DNA of 64,000 nt from Catellatospora vulcania (GTDB lineage: Bacteria; Actinomycetota; Actinomycetes; Mycobacteriales; Micromonosporaceae): the NCBI RefSeq assembly GCF_009720385.1, contig NZ_WARX01000001.1, positions 310,001 through 374,000 on the forward strand. The letters are read 5' to 3'. The stretch's first letter is position 1, and the number at the start of each line of letters is the position of its first letter. Positions 28,717 to 35,914 of the stretch are shown one piece after another. The notes under the pieces are model-generated. The model ran no database searches, was not told the origin of the DNA, and worked only from the letters and a program-made list of their open reading frames with translations. The translations under genes were made by a program, and so were the position numbers.

Positions 28717-29601
28717 GTGGCACTCCTCCCCAGCAGCAGGCACGACGACGGGATAACGGGCGAGCAGTGGAAGAAGCGCCGCCGCCGTGGTCGTGGCCGT
28801 GGCCGCAAGGGCATGCCGCTGTGGCAGGAGCTCCCGCTGCTGCTGGTGGTGGCGTTCTGCCTGGCGGTGCTGATCCGCACCTTCCTGATGCAGGCGTTCT
28901 ACATCCCCTCCGGGTCGATGGAGGACACCCTGCTGGTCGGTGACCGCGTCCTGGTCAACAAGGTGGTGTACGAGTTCCGCGACCCCACCCGCGGTGAGGT
29001 CATCGTCTTCAAGGGCCCCGACAACTGGGCACCGGAGAACGGCGCGGACCCGGACGCGGGCTTCTTCTCCAAGCTCGGCCGCACCGTCGGCGACCTCGTC
29101 GGCATCAGCCAGCCGGGGGAGAAGGACTTCATCAAGCGGGTCATCGGGCTGCCGGGTGACCGGGTGTCCTGTTGCGACGTCGACGGTCGGATCTACGTCA
29201 ACGGCGTCCCGATCGACGAGCCGTACGTGATCCGCAACTCACCGCGCGGCGAGGCGGGCGACAAGTCCTGCAACTCCCGTGACTTCGACGAGGTCATCGT
29301 CGAGCCCGGCATGCTGTTCGTGATGGGTGACCACCGCCTGGTGTCGCAGGATTCGCGCTGCCAGGGCCAGGTGCCGATCGACGACGTCATCGGCAAGGCG
29401 ATGGTGGTCGCGCTGCCGTTCAGCCGCTGGGGTTCGGTGGCCCACCAGGAGGTCTTCGACAGGGTGCCGGACGCCGATCTGGCCACGGGCGCCGCCGCGC
29501 CGGATTCCGGCGCGTCGGCCTCGCTGGCGCTGCCGCTGCTGCTCGGCGCGGTGGTGGTACGCCGCAGGCTTACACGCGGCGGGGCAACACAGCTCGGGTG
29601 A
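28717..29601 (+). CDS. lepB: Signal peptidase I, first of three
   Basis: A 294-aa type I signal peptidase that cleaves Sec/Tat signal peptides on the outer face of the membrane. A basic N-terminus (KKRRRRGRGRGRK) precedes the transmembrane helix (about residues 38-58). The catalytic serine is Ser67 in YIPSGSMEDTL and the general-base lysine is Lys140 in FIKRVIGLPGD; GDHR follows. It differs from the next two by a ~25-residue insertion before the lysine box and by a second hydrophobic helix at the C-terminus (SLALPLLLGAVVV, about 268-283). The GTG start at 28717 has a weak ribosome site. A TAGGCT box at 28665-28670 is the likely -10, giving a 40-nt leader. Confidence 0.93.
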   Translation: MALLPSSRHDDGITGEQWKKRRRRGRGRGRKGMPLWQELPLLLVVAFCLAVLIRTFLMQAFYIPSGSMEDTLLVGDRVLVNKVVYEFRDPTRGEVIVFKGPDNWAPENGADPDAGFFSKLGRTVGDLVGISQPGEKDFIKRVIGLPGDRVSCCDVDGRIYVNGVPIDEPYVIRNSPRGEAGDKSCNSRDFDEVIVEPGMLFVMGDHRLVSQDSRCQGQVPIDDVIGKAMVVALPFSRWGSVAHQEVFDRVPDADLATGAAAPDSGASASLALPLLLGAVVVRRRLTRGGATQLG

Positions 29602-29624
29602 TCGTCGTTTTCAGTTTCGCCGCG

Positions 29625-29636
29625 TAGGCTCCGTGC
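29625..29636 (+). promoter_or_regulatory. Probable -10 box for leaderless lepB2 mRNA
   Basis: TAGGCT (29625-29630) ends 6 nt before GTG 29637. The surrounding GCCGCGTAGGCTCCG is repeated before lepB3 (30310-30321), so the promoters appear duplicated with the genes. Confidence 0.6.
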
Positions 29637-30272
29637 GTGATTGACGAGCAGACCAAAAGCAGCAAAGGGTCGTTCTGGCGCGAGCTGCCGATCCTGCTGG
29701 GTGTGGCCATCATCGTGGCATTCCTGGTGCGGCAGTTCGTGGTGCAGACGTTCTTCATCCCCTCGGGGTCGATGGAGCACACCCTGGACCTCGACGACCG
29801 GGTGCTGGTCAACAAGCTCGTCTACGATTTCCGCACGCCCGAGCGCGGCGAGATCATCGTGTTCGTGTCACCCGAAAGCTGGCGGAACACCCCGGAGCAC
29901 GAGGATTACATCAAGCGGGTGATCGGCGTGCCCGGTGACCGTGTCGTGTGCTGCGACCCGCAGGGCCGCATCCAGGTCAACGGCCACCCGCTCGACGAGC
30001 CGTACGTCTACCCGGGCAACAAGATGGCGCCCGAGGAGTTCGACGTCACCATCCCCGAGGGCCGGCTGTGGGTGATGGGCGACCATCGTGAGGCCTCCGG
30101 CGACTCGCTGGCCAACTACAACAACCACGGCCAGAACATCGAGGAGGCCACGATCCCGCTGGACTCCGTGATCGGGCGCGCTTTCGTGCTGTTCTGGCCG
30201 TTCAGCCGGACCACCTGGCTGACCGTGCCGGACACGTTCGCGGGTGTGCCGGAGCCGACGTCCGGAGGCTGA
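29637..30272 (+). CDS. lepB: Signal peptidase I, second of three
   Basis: A 211-aa signal peptidase I: transmembrane helix about residues 15-36, catalytic Ser45 in FIPSGSMEHTL, Lys93 in DYIKRVIGVPGD, then VMGDHREASGDSLAN. The short form is nearly the same length as the third copy and shares most of its sequence. It starts at GTG 29637, 6 nt after a TAGGCT box, with no ribosome-binding site, pointing to leaderless translation. Confidence 0.93.
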   Translation: MIDEQTKSSKGSFWRELPILLGVAIIVAFLVRQFVVQTFFIPSGSMEHTLDLDDRVLVNKLVYDFRTPERGEIIVFVSPESWRNTPEHEDYIKRVIGVPGDRVVCCDPQGRIQVNGHPLDEPYVYPGNKMAPEEFDVTIPEGRLWVMGDHREASGDSLANYNNHGQNIEEATIPLDSVIGRAFVLFWPFSRTTWLTVPDTFAGVPEPTSGG

Positions 30273-30313
30273 CACTCGGCGAGCCGGGGTCCACCGGCGG
30301 CGCGTACGCCGCG

Positions 30314-30325
30314 TAGGCTCCGCGC
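30314..30325 (+). promoter_or_regulatory. Probable -10 box for leaderless lepB3 mRNA
   Basis: TAGGCT (30314-30319) ends 6 nt before ATG 30326, the same arrangement as before lepB2. Confidence 0.6.
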
Positions 30326-30970
30326 ATGATCGACGACGAGAAGAAGAAGCCGCGCGGCGGCCGGGGATCCTTCTGGAAAGAACTGCCGGTCCTGCTGGTG
30401 GTGGCCCTCGTCGTCGCCCTGCTGGTGCGGCAGTTCGTGGTGCAGACCTTCTGGATCCCCACCGGCTCGATGGAGCAGACGCTGCTCGTCGACAACCGGG
30501 TGCTGGTCAACAAGCTCGCCTTCGAGTTCGGCGAGCCGGCGCGGGGCGAGATCGTCGTCTTCGAGGCCCCGCTGACCTGGCGCAGCTCGGTCGAGCAGGA
30601 GGACTTCATCAAGCGGATCATCGGGGTGCCCGGCGACCACGTGGTCTGCTGCGACGCGCAGGGCCGGATCACGGTCAACGGCCAGCCGCTGGACGAGCCG
30701 TACGTCTTCCCGGGCAACAAGATGGCTCCGCAGAAGTTCGACATCACCGTGCCCCCCGGCCGGGTGTGGGTGATGGGCGACCACCGCGAGGCGTCCGCCG
30801 ACTCGCTGGCCAACTACAACGGCCACAACCAGGACATCATGCAGGCGACGATCCCGATCGAGGCGCTGGTCGGGCGGGCCTTCGTGCTGTTCTGGCCGTT
30901 CGACCGGGCCACCTGGCTGACCGTGCCGGAGACCTTCGACGCCGTGCCGGGGTCGCCGCCGGCCGCGTGA
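30326..30970 (+). CDS. lepB: Signal peptidase I, third of three
   Basis: A 214-aa signal peptidase I, closest to the second copy. The helix spans about residues 18-39, catalytic Ser48 lies in WIPTGSMEQTL and Lys96 in DFIKRIIGVPGD, and VMGDHREASADSLANYN is shared with copy two. All catalytic residues are intact, so none of the three looks degenerate. Tandem signal peptidases occur in actinomycetes (four in Streptomyces lividans), where they differ in substrate range. The TAGGCT box 6 nt upstream suggests independent leaderless expression rather than a single operon. Confidence 0.93.
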   Translation: MIDDEKKKPRGGRGSFWKELPVLLVVALVVALLVRQFVVQTFWIPTGSMEQTLLVDNRVLVNKLAFEFGEPARGEIVVFEAPLTWRSSVEQEDFIKRIIGVPGDHVVCCDAQGRITVNGQPLDEPYVFPGNKMAPQKFDITVPPGRVWVMGDHREASADSLANYNGHNQDIMQATIPIEALVGRAFVLFWPFDRATWLTVPETFDAVPGSPPAA

Positions 30971-31010
30971 GGCTGCCGCGCCCGGCGTGTGCCGGGGCGG
31001 CCGCACGAAT

Positions 31011-31023
31011 TAGGCTGCATCTC
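31011..31023 (+). promoter_or_regulatory. Probable -10 box for leaderless NUDIX mRNA
   Basis: TAGGCT (31011-31016) ends 7 nt before ATG 31024, the third identical box in 1.4 kb. No ribosome site is present. Confidence 0.55.
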
Positions 31024-31488
31024 ATGCAGGTGGAGCGCCGGTCGAGGCGGGCCGGACGGGTGCTGTTGGTGGACGCCGCCGGACGCGTGCTGCTGTTCCG
31101 CGGCAGCGACCCCCGCAACCCCGGCGTGCAGTACTGGTTCACCCCCGGCGGCGGCCTCGACGACGGCGAGACGACCGCGCAGGCGGCGGCCCGCGAGCTG
31201 TACGAGGAGACGGGCCTGGCCGTGCCCCTGGCCGAGCTTGGCCCCGCGGTGCACTCGGAGGTCGCGCTGTTCTCGTTCGACGGCGTCGCCTACCGCCAGG
31301 AGCAGGACTTCTATCTGGTACGGGTGCCGGCCTGGCACGTCGACACCAGCGGCTTCGACGAGGTCGAGCGCCAATGGGTGCACGGCCATCACTGGTGGGG
31401 CGTGCCGGAGCTGCGCGACACCGCTGAGATGATCTACCCGGCCGATCTGGTCGCGGTGCTCGACGGCGCGGGGGTCGGCCGGTGCTGA
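31024..31488 (+). CDS. NUDIX hydrolase
   Basis: A 154-aa NUDIX protein hydrolysing a nucleoside diphosphate linked to some other moiety. The NUDIX box is GGGLDDGETTAQAAARELYEETGL (about residues 42-65), with REL and EET metal ligands intact and the usual flanking strands (RVLLVDAAGRVLLFRGSD and FYLVRVPAWHVDTSGFDEVE). The terminal part resembles ADP-ribose or dNTP-cleaning members, but the substrate is unassigned. Its stop lies inside the first codons of rnhB (7-bp overlap), so the two are coupled. Confidence 0.9.
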   Translation: MQVERRSRRAGRVLLVDAAGRVLLFRGSDPRNPGVQYWFTPGGGLDDGETTAQAAARELYEETGLAVPLAELGPAVHSEVALFSFDGVAYRQEQDFYLVRVPAWHVDTSGFDEVERQWVHGHHWWGVPELRDTAEMIYPADLVAVLDGAGVGRC

Positions 31489-32186
31489 GCCCGTCGCGCC
31501 CGGTGCTGCGCGTGGACGGCGGCGTCTACGCCCTGGAGCGCGCGCTGCAGCGCCGTGGCTTCGCGGTGGTGGCCGGAGCCGACGAGGCGGGCCGTGGCGC
31601 CTGTGCGGGGCCGCTGGTGGCCGCGGCGGTGGTGCTGCCCGACGCCAAGCGCGCCGAGATCGAGGGCCTGACCGATTCGAAGCTGCTCACCGCGGCGACC
31701 CGCGACCGGTACTTCGACATCGTGCAGGCGACCGCGGTGGCGTACGCGGTGGTGGTCATCGGGCCCGACGAGATCGACGCGCGCGGGCTGCACGTGTGCA
31801 ACGTGGCCGCGATGCGGCGGGCGCTGGCCGCGCTGACGACCCGCCCGGCGTACGTGCTGACCGACGGCTTCCCCGTGGACGGCCTCGGCGTGCCGAATCT
31901 CGCGGTGTGGAAGGGCGACCAGGTCGCGGCCTGTGTCGCCGCCGCCAGCGTGCTGGCGAAGGTGTCGCGCGACCGGATCATGACACAGCTCGATATGGTG
32001 TATCCACAGTACGGCTTCGCGCTGCACAAGGGGTACAGCACCGCCGAGCACCAGGCGGCGCTGGAGGAGCACGGGCCAAGCCCGGTGCACCGCCGTTCGT
32101 ACCAGAACGTGGCACGGGCCGAGCGGGGTCGAAACGGGCAACGCGGGGTGGCCGAGCTGACGGCGTCGACCGGCCTCCGTGGCTAA
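31482..32186 (+). CDS. rnhB: Ribonuclease HII
   Basis: A 234-aa RNase HII that removes ribonucleotides from DNA and RNA of hybrids. Catalytic acidic residues are in VVAGADEAGRGACAGPLVAAAV (DE), VLTDGFPV (D), and the conserved AASVLAKVSRDRIM region; HKGYSTAEHQAAL closes the fold. The GTG start at 31482 overlaps the NUDIX gene. The first ~28 residues precede the conserved core and are variable among homologues. Followed by DUF2469, the standard actinobacterial order. Confidence 0.94.
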   Translation: MLSPSRPVLRVDGGVYALERALQRRGFAVVAGADEAGRGACAGPLVAAAVVLPDAKRAEIEGLTDSKLLTAATRDRYFDIVQATAVAYAVVVIGPDEIDARGLHVCNVAAMRRALAALTTRPAYVLTDGFPVDGLGVPNLAVWKGDQVAACVAAASVLAKVSRDRIMTQLDMVYPQYGFALHKGYSTAEHQAALEEHGPSPVHRRSYQNVARAERGRNGQRGVAELTASTGLRG

Positions 32187-32252
32187 ACGCGCGCCGCTGG
32201 GCGCGGCGCGGTACGGTTCATCGGCAGGATGTGGGCCGCAGGAGGGCGAACG

Positions 32253-32570
32253 ATGAGCGCAGAGGATCTCGAGAAGTACGAGACCGACATGGAGCTGCAG
32301 CTCTACCGGGAGTATCGCGACATCGTGCGCCAATTCTCCTACGTGGTGGAGACGGAGCGTCGGTTCTACCTGGCCAACCAGGTTGACCTGCACGTGCGCA
32401 ACTCCGACGGAGAGGTCTACTTCGAGGTCGAGATGCACGATGCCTGGGTCTGGGACATGTACCGTCCCGCCCGGTTCGTGAAGAATGTCCGAGTGATGAC
32501 CTTCAAGGACGTCAACGTCGAGGAGCTCGAGAAGCCCGACATCTCGCTGCCCACCGAGGGCGGATTCTGA
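32253..32570 (+). CDS. DUF2469 protein
   Basis: A 105-aa protein of a family almost confined to actinobacteria and nearly always found beside rnhB. Visible conserved stretches: MSAEDLEKYETDMELQLYREYRDIV, FSYVVETERRFYLAN and EMHDAWVWDMYRPARFVKNVRVMTFKDVNVEEL. It is acidic with no membrane segment or catalytic motif. The function is unknown; the neighbourhood suggests a nucleic-acid role but this is only association. A TACGGT box (32212-32217) followed by GGAGG (32241) gives a short-leader promoter inside the 66-bp gap. Confidence 0.92.
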   Translation: MSAEDLEKYETDMELQLYREYRDIVRQFSYVVETERRFYLANQVDLHVRNSDGEVYFEVEMHDAWVWDMYRPARFVKNVRVMTFKDVNVEELEKPDISLPTEGGF

Positions 32571-32689
32571 CCGTCTCGCCCTAGCACAACGGGCAGGTGA
32601 TCGGGTGGTTGTCCACAACCGCCCGGTTGTCCACAGGTGTGCCCCGGCGTCCGTCGCGAGGCTGGGCCGCCGTCGGGCACGCTGCCGCC

Positions 32690-33388
32690 GTGACAAAGCA
32701 CCTCGCGCCCGCCGCGGCGCTCCTGCTGATCATCAGCGTCTCCCTGCCGGTCCCTGCCGCACAGTCTCCGTCGGCAGCTGGCGTTCTCGCCGCACAGAGC
32801 GCCGCGTACCTGAACCTGACGCACCCGAGCCTGGCGACCAGGCTGCGGGCTGCGGCCGGGTGGCGGTGGCCGCTGGCCGGCACGCCGCACCTGGTCCGCC
32901 GATTCGACCCCCCGCCGCAGCCGTGGCTGCCGGGCCATCGCGGCGTCGACCTGGCGGCGTCACCGGGCATGCCGGTGCTGGCCGCGGGCGGCGGGACCGT
33001 CGTCTACGCGGGCGTGCTCGCCGGACGCGGCGTCGTCAGCGTCGACCATCCGAGCGGCCTGCGCACCACCTACGAACCCGTGGAACCGCTGGTCTCCGCC
33101 GGTGACATGGTTGCCGCAGGGACCGTGCTCGGGTTGCTGACCGCCGGGCATCCCGGCTGCGCCGCCTCCGCGTGCCTGCACTGGGGGCTGCGGCGAGGCG
33201 CGGTCTACCTCGACCCGCTGGCCGTGCTCGGGCTGGCCCGCGTCCGCCTGCTGCCCGGCGGCGCCTCACCCCGCACCGGCCGCCGAACCCCGACCCGCCG
33301 GCCCCGCCTGGGCCACCCTGCGCGCCGTGCCCTGAAGCGCCGCCGACCCGGCCCGCGCGAGTCCGGAGATGCGGCCGGAGCCGCCTGA
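32690..33388 (+). CDS. Secreted M23-family (LytM-like) peptidase
   Basis: A 232-aa exported protein. A signal peptide (HLAPAAALLLIISVSLPVPAAQ, about residues 4-27) precedes a LytM fold. The first metal motif HRGVD is present, but the usual HxH near the end reads CLHWGL, so the first histidine is replaced by cysteine. Related actinobacterial proteins show the same change, so it may be a divergent active site or an inactive scaffold. The C-terminal ~40 residues are Arg/Pro-rich. The start GTG 32690 places the signal peptide at the N-terminus; longer in-frame readings bury it. The end of the gene overlaps the first of two 29-bp-spaced direct repeats. Confidence 0.85.
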   Translation: MTKHLAPAAALLLIISVSLPVPAAQSPSAAGVLAAQSAAYLNLTHPSLATRLRAAAGWRWPLAGTPHLVRRFDPPPQPWLPGHRGVDLAASPGMPVLAAGGGTVVYAGVLAGRGVVSVDHPSGLRTTYEPVEPLVSAGDMVAAGTVLGLLTAGHPGCAASACLHWGLRRGAVYLDPLAVLGLARVRLLPGGASPRTGRRTPTRRPRLGHPARRALKRRRPGPRESGDAAGAA

Positions 33389-33410
33389 GGTCCGGAGATG
33401 CGGCCGGAGC
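33361..33410. repeat. 29-bp direct duplication at the M23 gene end
   Basis: GTCCGGAGATGCGGCCGGAG occurs at 33361 and again at 33390, and the copies continue to match for several bases. The first lies in the last codons of the peptidase gene and the second after its stop, so the duplication may have reset the C-terminus. Confidence 0.7.
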
Positions 33411-33415
33411 GGCCT

Positions 33416-33482
33416 CAAGATCGCTATTTGTGGTCAAAACCTGCGGTTGGACCCGAGGTTTTGACCACAAACGGCGATCTTG
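33416..33482. repeat. Intergenic hairpin, family B copy 3 (longest perfect stem)
   Basis: Arms 33416-33442 and 33456-33482 pair over 27 bp with one mismatch and one A-G position. The outer CAAGATCGC is conserved, the inner part reads TATTTGTGGTCAAAACC, and the centre is GCGGTTGGACC as in copy 1. It separates the M23 gene from the convergent aminotransferase. Confidence 0.88.
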
Positions 33483-33527
33483 GCGGCGCAAGCGACCCGC
33501 GAGCGCCGCGGGCGGCTGCGCGGCGGG

Positions 33528-34697
33528 TCAGTGGCGGAGGAGGGCGGGGAGGCCTGCGGCGAGGCGGTCGTAGTCGGCGGCGGTGTTGTAGATCTGGGCG
33601 CTGATGCGGAGGAAGGCGTGATCGCGCCACCACATGACATTGGGCTCGACCCCGAGTTCGACGCTGATCCGGGTGCGCAGCGCGGCCGTTTCGGTGATGT
33701 CGCGGACCGCTCCCGCGGGCAGCGGGAGCAGCCGCATCGGCACCTCCGGGCCGGGGTCGGGCAGCGTTGCCGGGTCCAGGCCCAGGGCCTGCCCGATCAC
33801 CCGCTGGCCGTACGCGGCGAGCGCGACGTTGTGCCGCTGGATCGCCTCGAAGCCGAACCGGTCGAACAGGGCCAGCCCGGCCGGCGCGGCGAGCCAGGGG
33901 CTGTGGTCCAGGGTGCCCTGCTGCTCCAGGAACAGCGGGTAGCCGTCGGGCTGGGAGTGCGACACCACCAGCGGCACCATCCGGTCCCGCCAGTCCGGGG
34001 CGACCTGGAGCAGCGCCGTACCCGGCGGCGCGAACGCCCACTTGTGCAGGTTGCCCACCCAGAAGTCCGCGGTCAGGCCCGCCACCGGGCGGTCCAGCAT
34101 GCCGGGCGCGTGCGCGCCGTCGACCAGCAGCGGCACCCCCTGCTCGCGCAGCGCGGCGGCGATCGTGTGCACCGGGTGCCGCTGCGCGGTGGCGGAGGAC
34201 ACCTGGTCGACGATCACGAGCCGGGTGCGCGGGCCGACCCGGTCCAGCACCGCGGCGACGGTGTCGGCCTCGGACGCGCCCAACTCGACCGGCGCGGTCA
34301 CCACGCGTACCCCGCGCCGCCGGTGCTGGTCGTCGACGGCCAGCTCGACGGCGTGGTAGCCGTGGTCGGTGACCACGATCTCGTCGCCCTCACCCGCCGC
34401 GACCGCCGCCAGCACCAGCGCGGTGCCGGTGGTCGCGTTCGCGACGAACGCGCTGCCCGCAGGGTCCGCCCCGCAGAACGCGGCCGAGGCGCCGCGCGCC
34501 GCGGCCACCCGCTCCCACAGGCCTGCGGTGACGAAGCGGGTGGGATTGGCGTCATGCTCGTCGATCAACCGTTGCCGGGCCGCGCGCACGGGCACGGGGA
34601 CCGCGCCGAACGAGCCGTGATTGAGGTGCGCGACCGCCGGGTCGAGCGCGAACAGGTCGCGGGCGCCGTCCAGCGGGGCCGGGGGATCACCGATCAT
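33528..34697 (-). CDS. Class V aminotransferase (isopenicillin N epimerase-like)
   Basis: A 389-aa PLP enzyme of fold type I. Conserved regions: HLNHGSFGAVPVPV at the N-terminus, FVANATTGTALVL, VIVDQVSSATA, LLVDGAHAPGML and the PLP-binding lysine in WVGNLHKWAFAPPGTALL. Close relatives are labelled isopenicillin N epimerase, cysteine desulfurase-like or kynureninase-like; the actual reaction cannot be told, and no beta-lactam genes are nearby. The start ATG 34697 has no ribosome site and lies 8 nt after a TAGACT box. That box overlaps the stop codon of dprA, so the gene follows dprA by 11 bp but may have its own promoter. Confidence 0.88.
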   Translation of the reverse strand: MIGDPPAPLDGARDLFALDPAVAHLNHGSFGAVPVPVRAARQRLIDEHDANPTRFVTAGLWERVAAARGASAAFCGADPAGSAFVANATTGTALVLAAVAAGEGDEIVVTDHGYHAVELAVDDQHRRRGVRVVTAPVELGASEADTVAAVLDRVGPRTRLVIVDQVSSATAQRHPVHTIAAALREQGVPLLVDGAHAPGMLDRPVAGLTADFWVGNLHKWAFAPPGTALLQVAPDWRDRMVPLVVSHSQPDGYPLFLEQQGTLDHSPWLAAPAGLALFDRFGFEAIQRHNVALAAYGQRVIGQALGLDPATLPDPGPEVPMRLLPLPAGAVRDITETAALRTRISVELGVEPNVMWWRDHAFLRISAQIYNTAADYDRLAAGLPALLRH

Positions 34698-34711
34698 GTA
34701 CCCGGAGTCTA
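34698..34711 (-). promoter_or_regulatory. Probable -10 box for leaderless aminotransferase mRNA
   Basis: On the minus strand TAGACT (34711-34706) ends 8 nt before the ATG at 34697. Its TAG is the stop codon of dprA, so a -10 element and a stop codon share bases. Confidence 0.5.
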
Positions 34712-35914
34712 GGGCTTGTGCCGGGCCGGCAGGGGCCTGGCGTAACCACCGCCGTGCTCGCGCAGATGGCCACGCAGGGCCAGGGACGGCAGCACTGCCA
34801 GCGCGGCGCGCAGCGACACCCCGGCGTCGGCGGCGATCTGCTCGGCGTAGGCCCCGCCGCGCCGCGGCACCGCGTCCACGAGCTGCTGCTCCACCGGCTC
34901 CAGCGCGTCGGTCGGCCGGGACGCGCCGCGGGGCACGGGGGCCAGCTCGCCGATCCCGCCGACCTCCTCCAGCACCTGCTCCACCGTGGCGATCAGCCGC
35001 ACCGGCTCGTGCGGCTCGCGGCGCAGCTCCTCGTGGCAGCCGACGGACGCCTGCGAGGTGATCGGCCCCGGCACCGCCATCGCGGCCCGGCGCAGTTGAC
35101 GTGCCCGGCGCAGGGTCTGCCGTGCCCCGCTGCGCGCGGCCGCCTCCACCAGCAAGGTGCCCCGCGACAGCGCGGCGATGACCCGGTTGCGCACCAGGAA
35201 GCGCAATTTGAACGGCGCGGTGCCCGGCGGCCACTCGCTGATGAGCAGACCCTCCTCGGCGATCTGGTCGAACAGCGCCGTGTTGCTCAGCGGGTACGGC
35301 CGGTCCACGCCGCAGGCCAGCACCGCCACGGTGAGCCCGCCCGCGGACAGCGCGGCCCGGTGCGCGATCGCGTCGATGCCGTACGCGCCGCCGGACACCA
35401 CCGTCCAGCCCCGGTCGGCCAGCCCGTAGCCCAGCTCGGTCGCCGCGTACTGGCCGTAGAGGGTGTTGGCGCGGGCCCCGACCATGGACACGGAACGCTC
35501 GACCGCGTCGTCGAGCCGGTGCGGCCCGCGCAGCCACAGGCACTGCGGCGGATACGTGTCACGGTCGACCGGGTTCGGGCCGTCGACGCTGATGTGCCGC
35601 AGCTCGGCCAGCCGGGACGGCCACTCGCCGGACTCGGGCGTGACCACCCGTACGCCCAGCCGGTCGGCGCGCTCCCGCAACCGGGCGGCGAACTCCGCGG
35701 GCGCTCGGCCATGCAGGCGCAGCGCCGCCGCCTCGGCCAGCGGCCCGCTCTCGTGGCCCGCGGCTAGCCGGTCCAGCGCCTCGACCGGCCCGTACGCGGC
35801 GACCAGCTCGTGCAGGCGGCGGCTGCCCGGCTCGACCAGGCTGCCGAGCACCAGGCGGGCGTCGCCGACCGACTGCTCGTCGGCGGAGTCGGTGGGGATG
35901 TCGACGATGTTCAC
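34709..35914 (-). CDS. dprA: DNA-processing protein DprA
   Basis: A 401-aa DprA/Smf homologue that loads RecA on incoming single-stranded DNA during transformation, and is conserved in organisms not known to be naturally competent. The Rossmann-like core shows SMVGARANTLYGQYAA, WTVVSGGAYGIDAIAHRAAL and [37 protein letters not shown]. An N-terminal extension of ~100 residues and a C-terminal winged-helix-like domain (from about 325, LVDAVPRRGGAYAEQIAADAGVS) are both typical of actinobacterial forms. The RFPRRNR box of other DprA proteins reads RFLVRNR here. The ATG overlaps the comM stop as ATGA (35914-35911). Confidence 0.92.
   Translation of the reverse strand: MNIVDIPTDSADEQSVGDARLVLGSLVEPGSRRLHELVAAYGPVEALDRLAAGHESGPLAEAAALRLHGRAPAEFAARLRERADRLGVRVVTPESGEWPSRLAELRHISVDGPNPVDRDTYPPQCLWLRGPHRLDDAVERSVSMVGARANTLYGQYAATELGYGLADRGWTVVSGGAYGIDAIAHRAALSAGGLTVAVLACGVDRPYPLSNTALFDQIAEEGLLISEWPPGTAPFKLRFLVRNRVIAALSRGTLLVEAAARSGARQTLRRARQLRRAAMAVPGPITSQASVGCHEELRREPHEPVRLIATVEQVLEEVGGIGELAPVPRGASRPTDALEPVEQQLVDAVPRRGGAYAEQIAADAGVSLRAALAVLPSLALRGHLREHGGGYARPLPARHKP

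Noticed and set aside
33528..34697. Class V aminotransferase as a beta-lactam biosynthesis gene.
   Set aside because: No isopenicillin synthase, ACV synthetase or similar genes nearby; the label in databases is by fold only.
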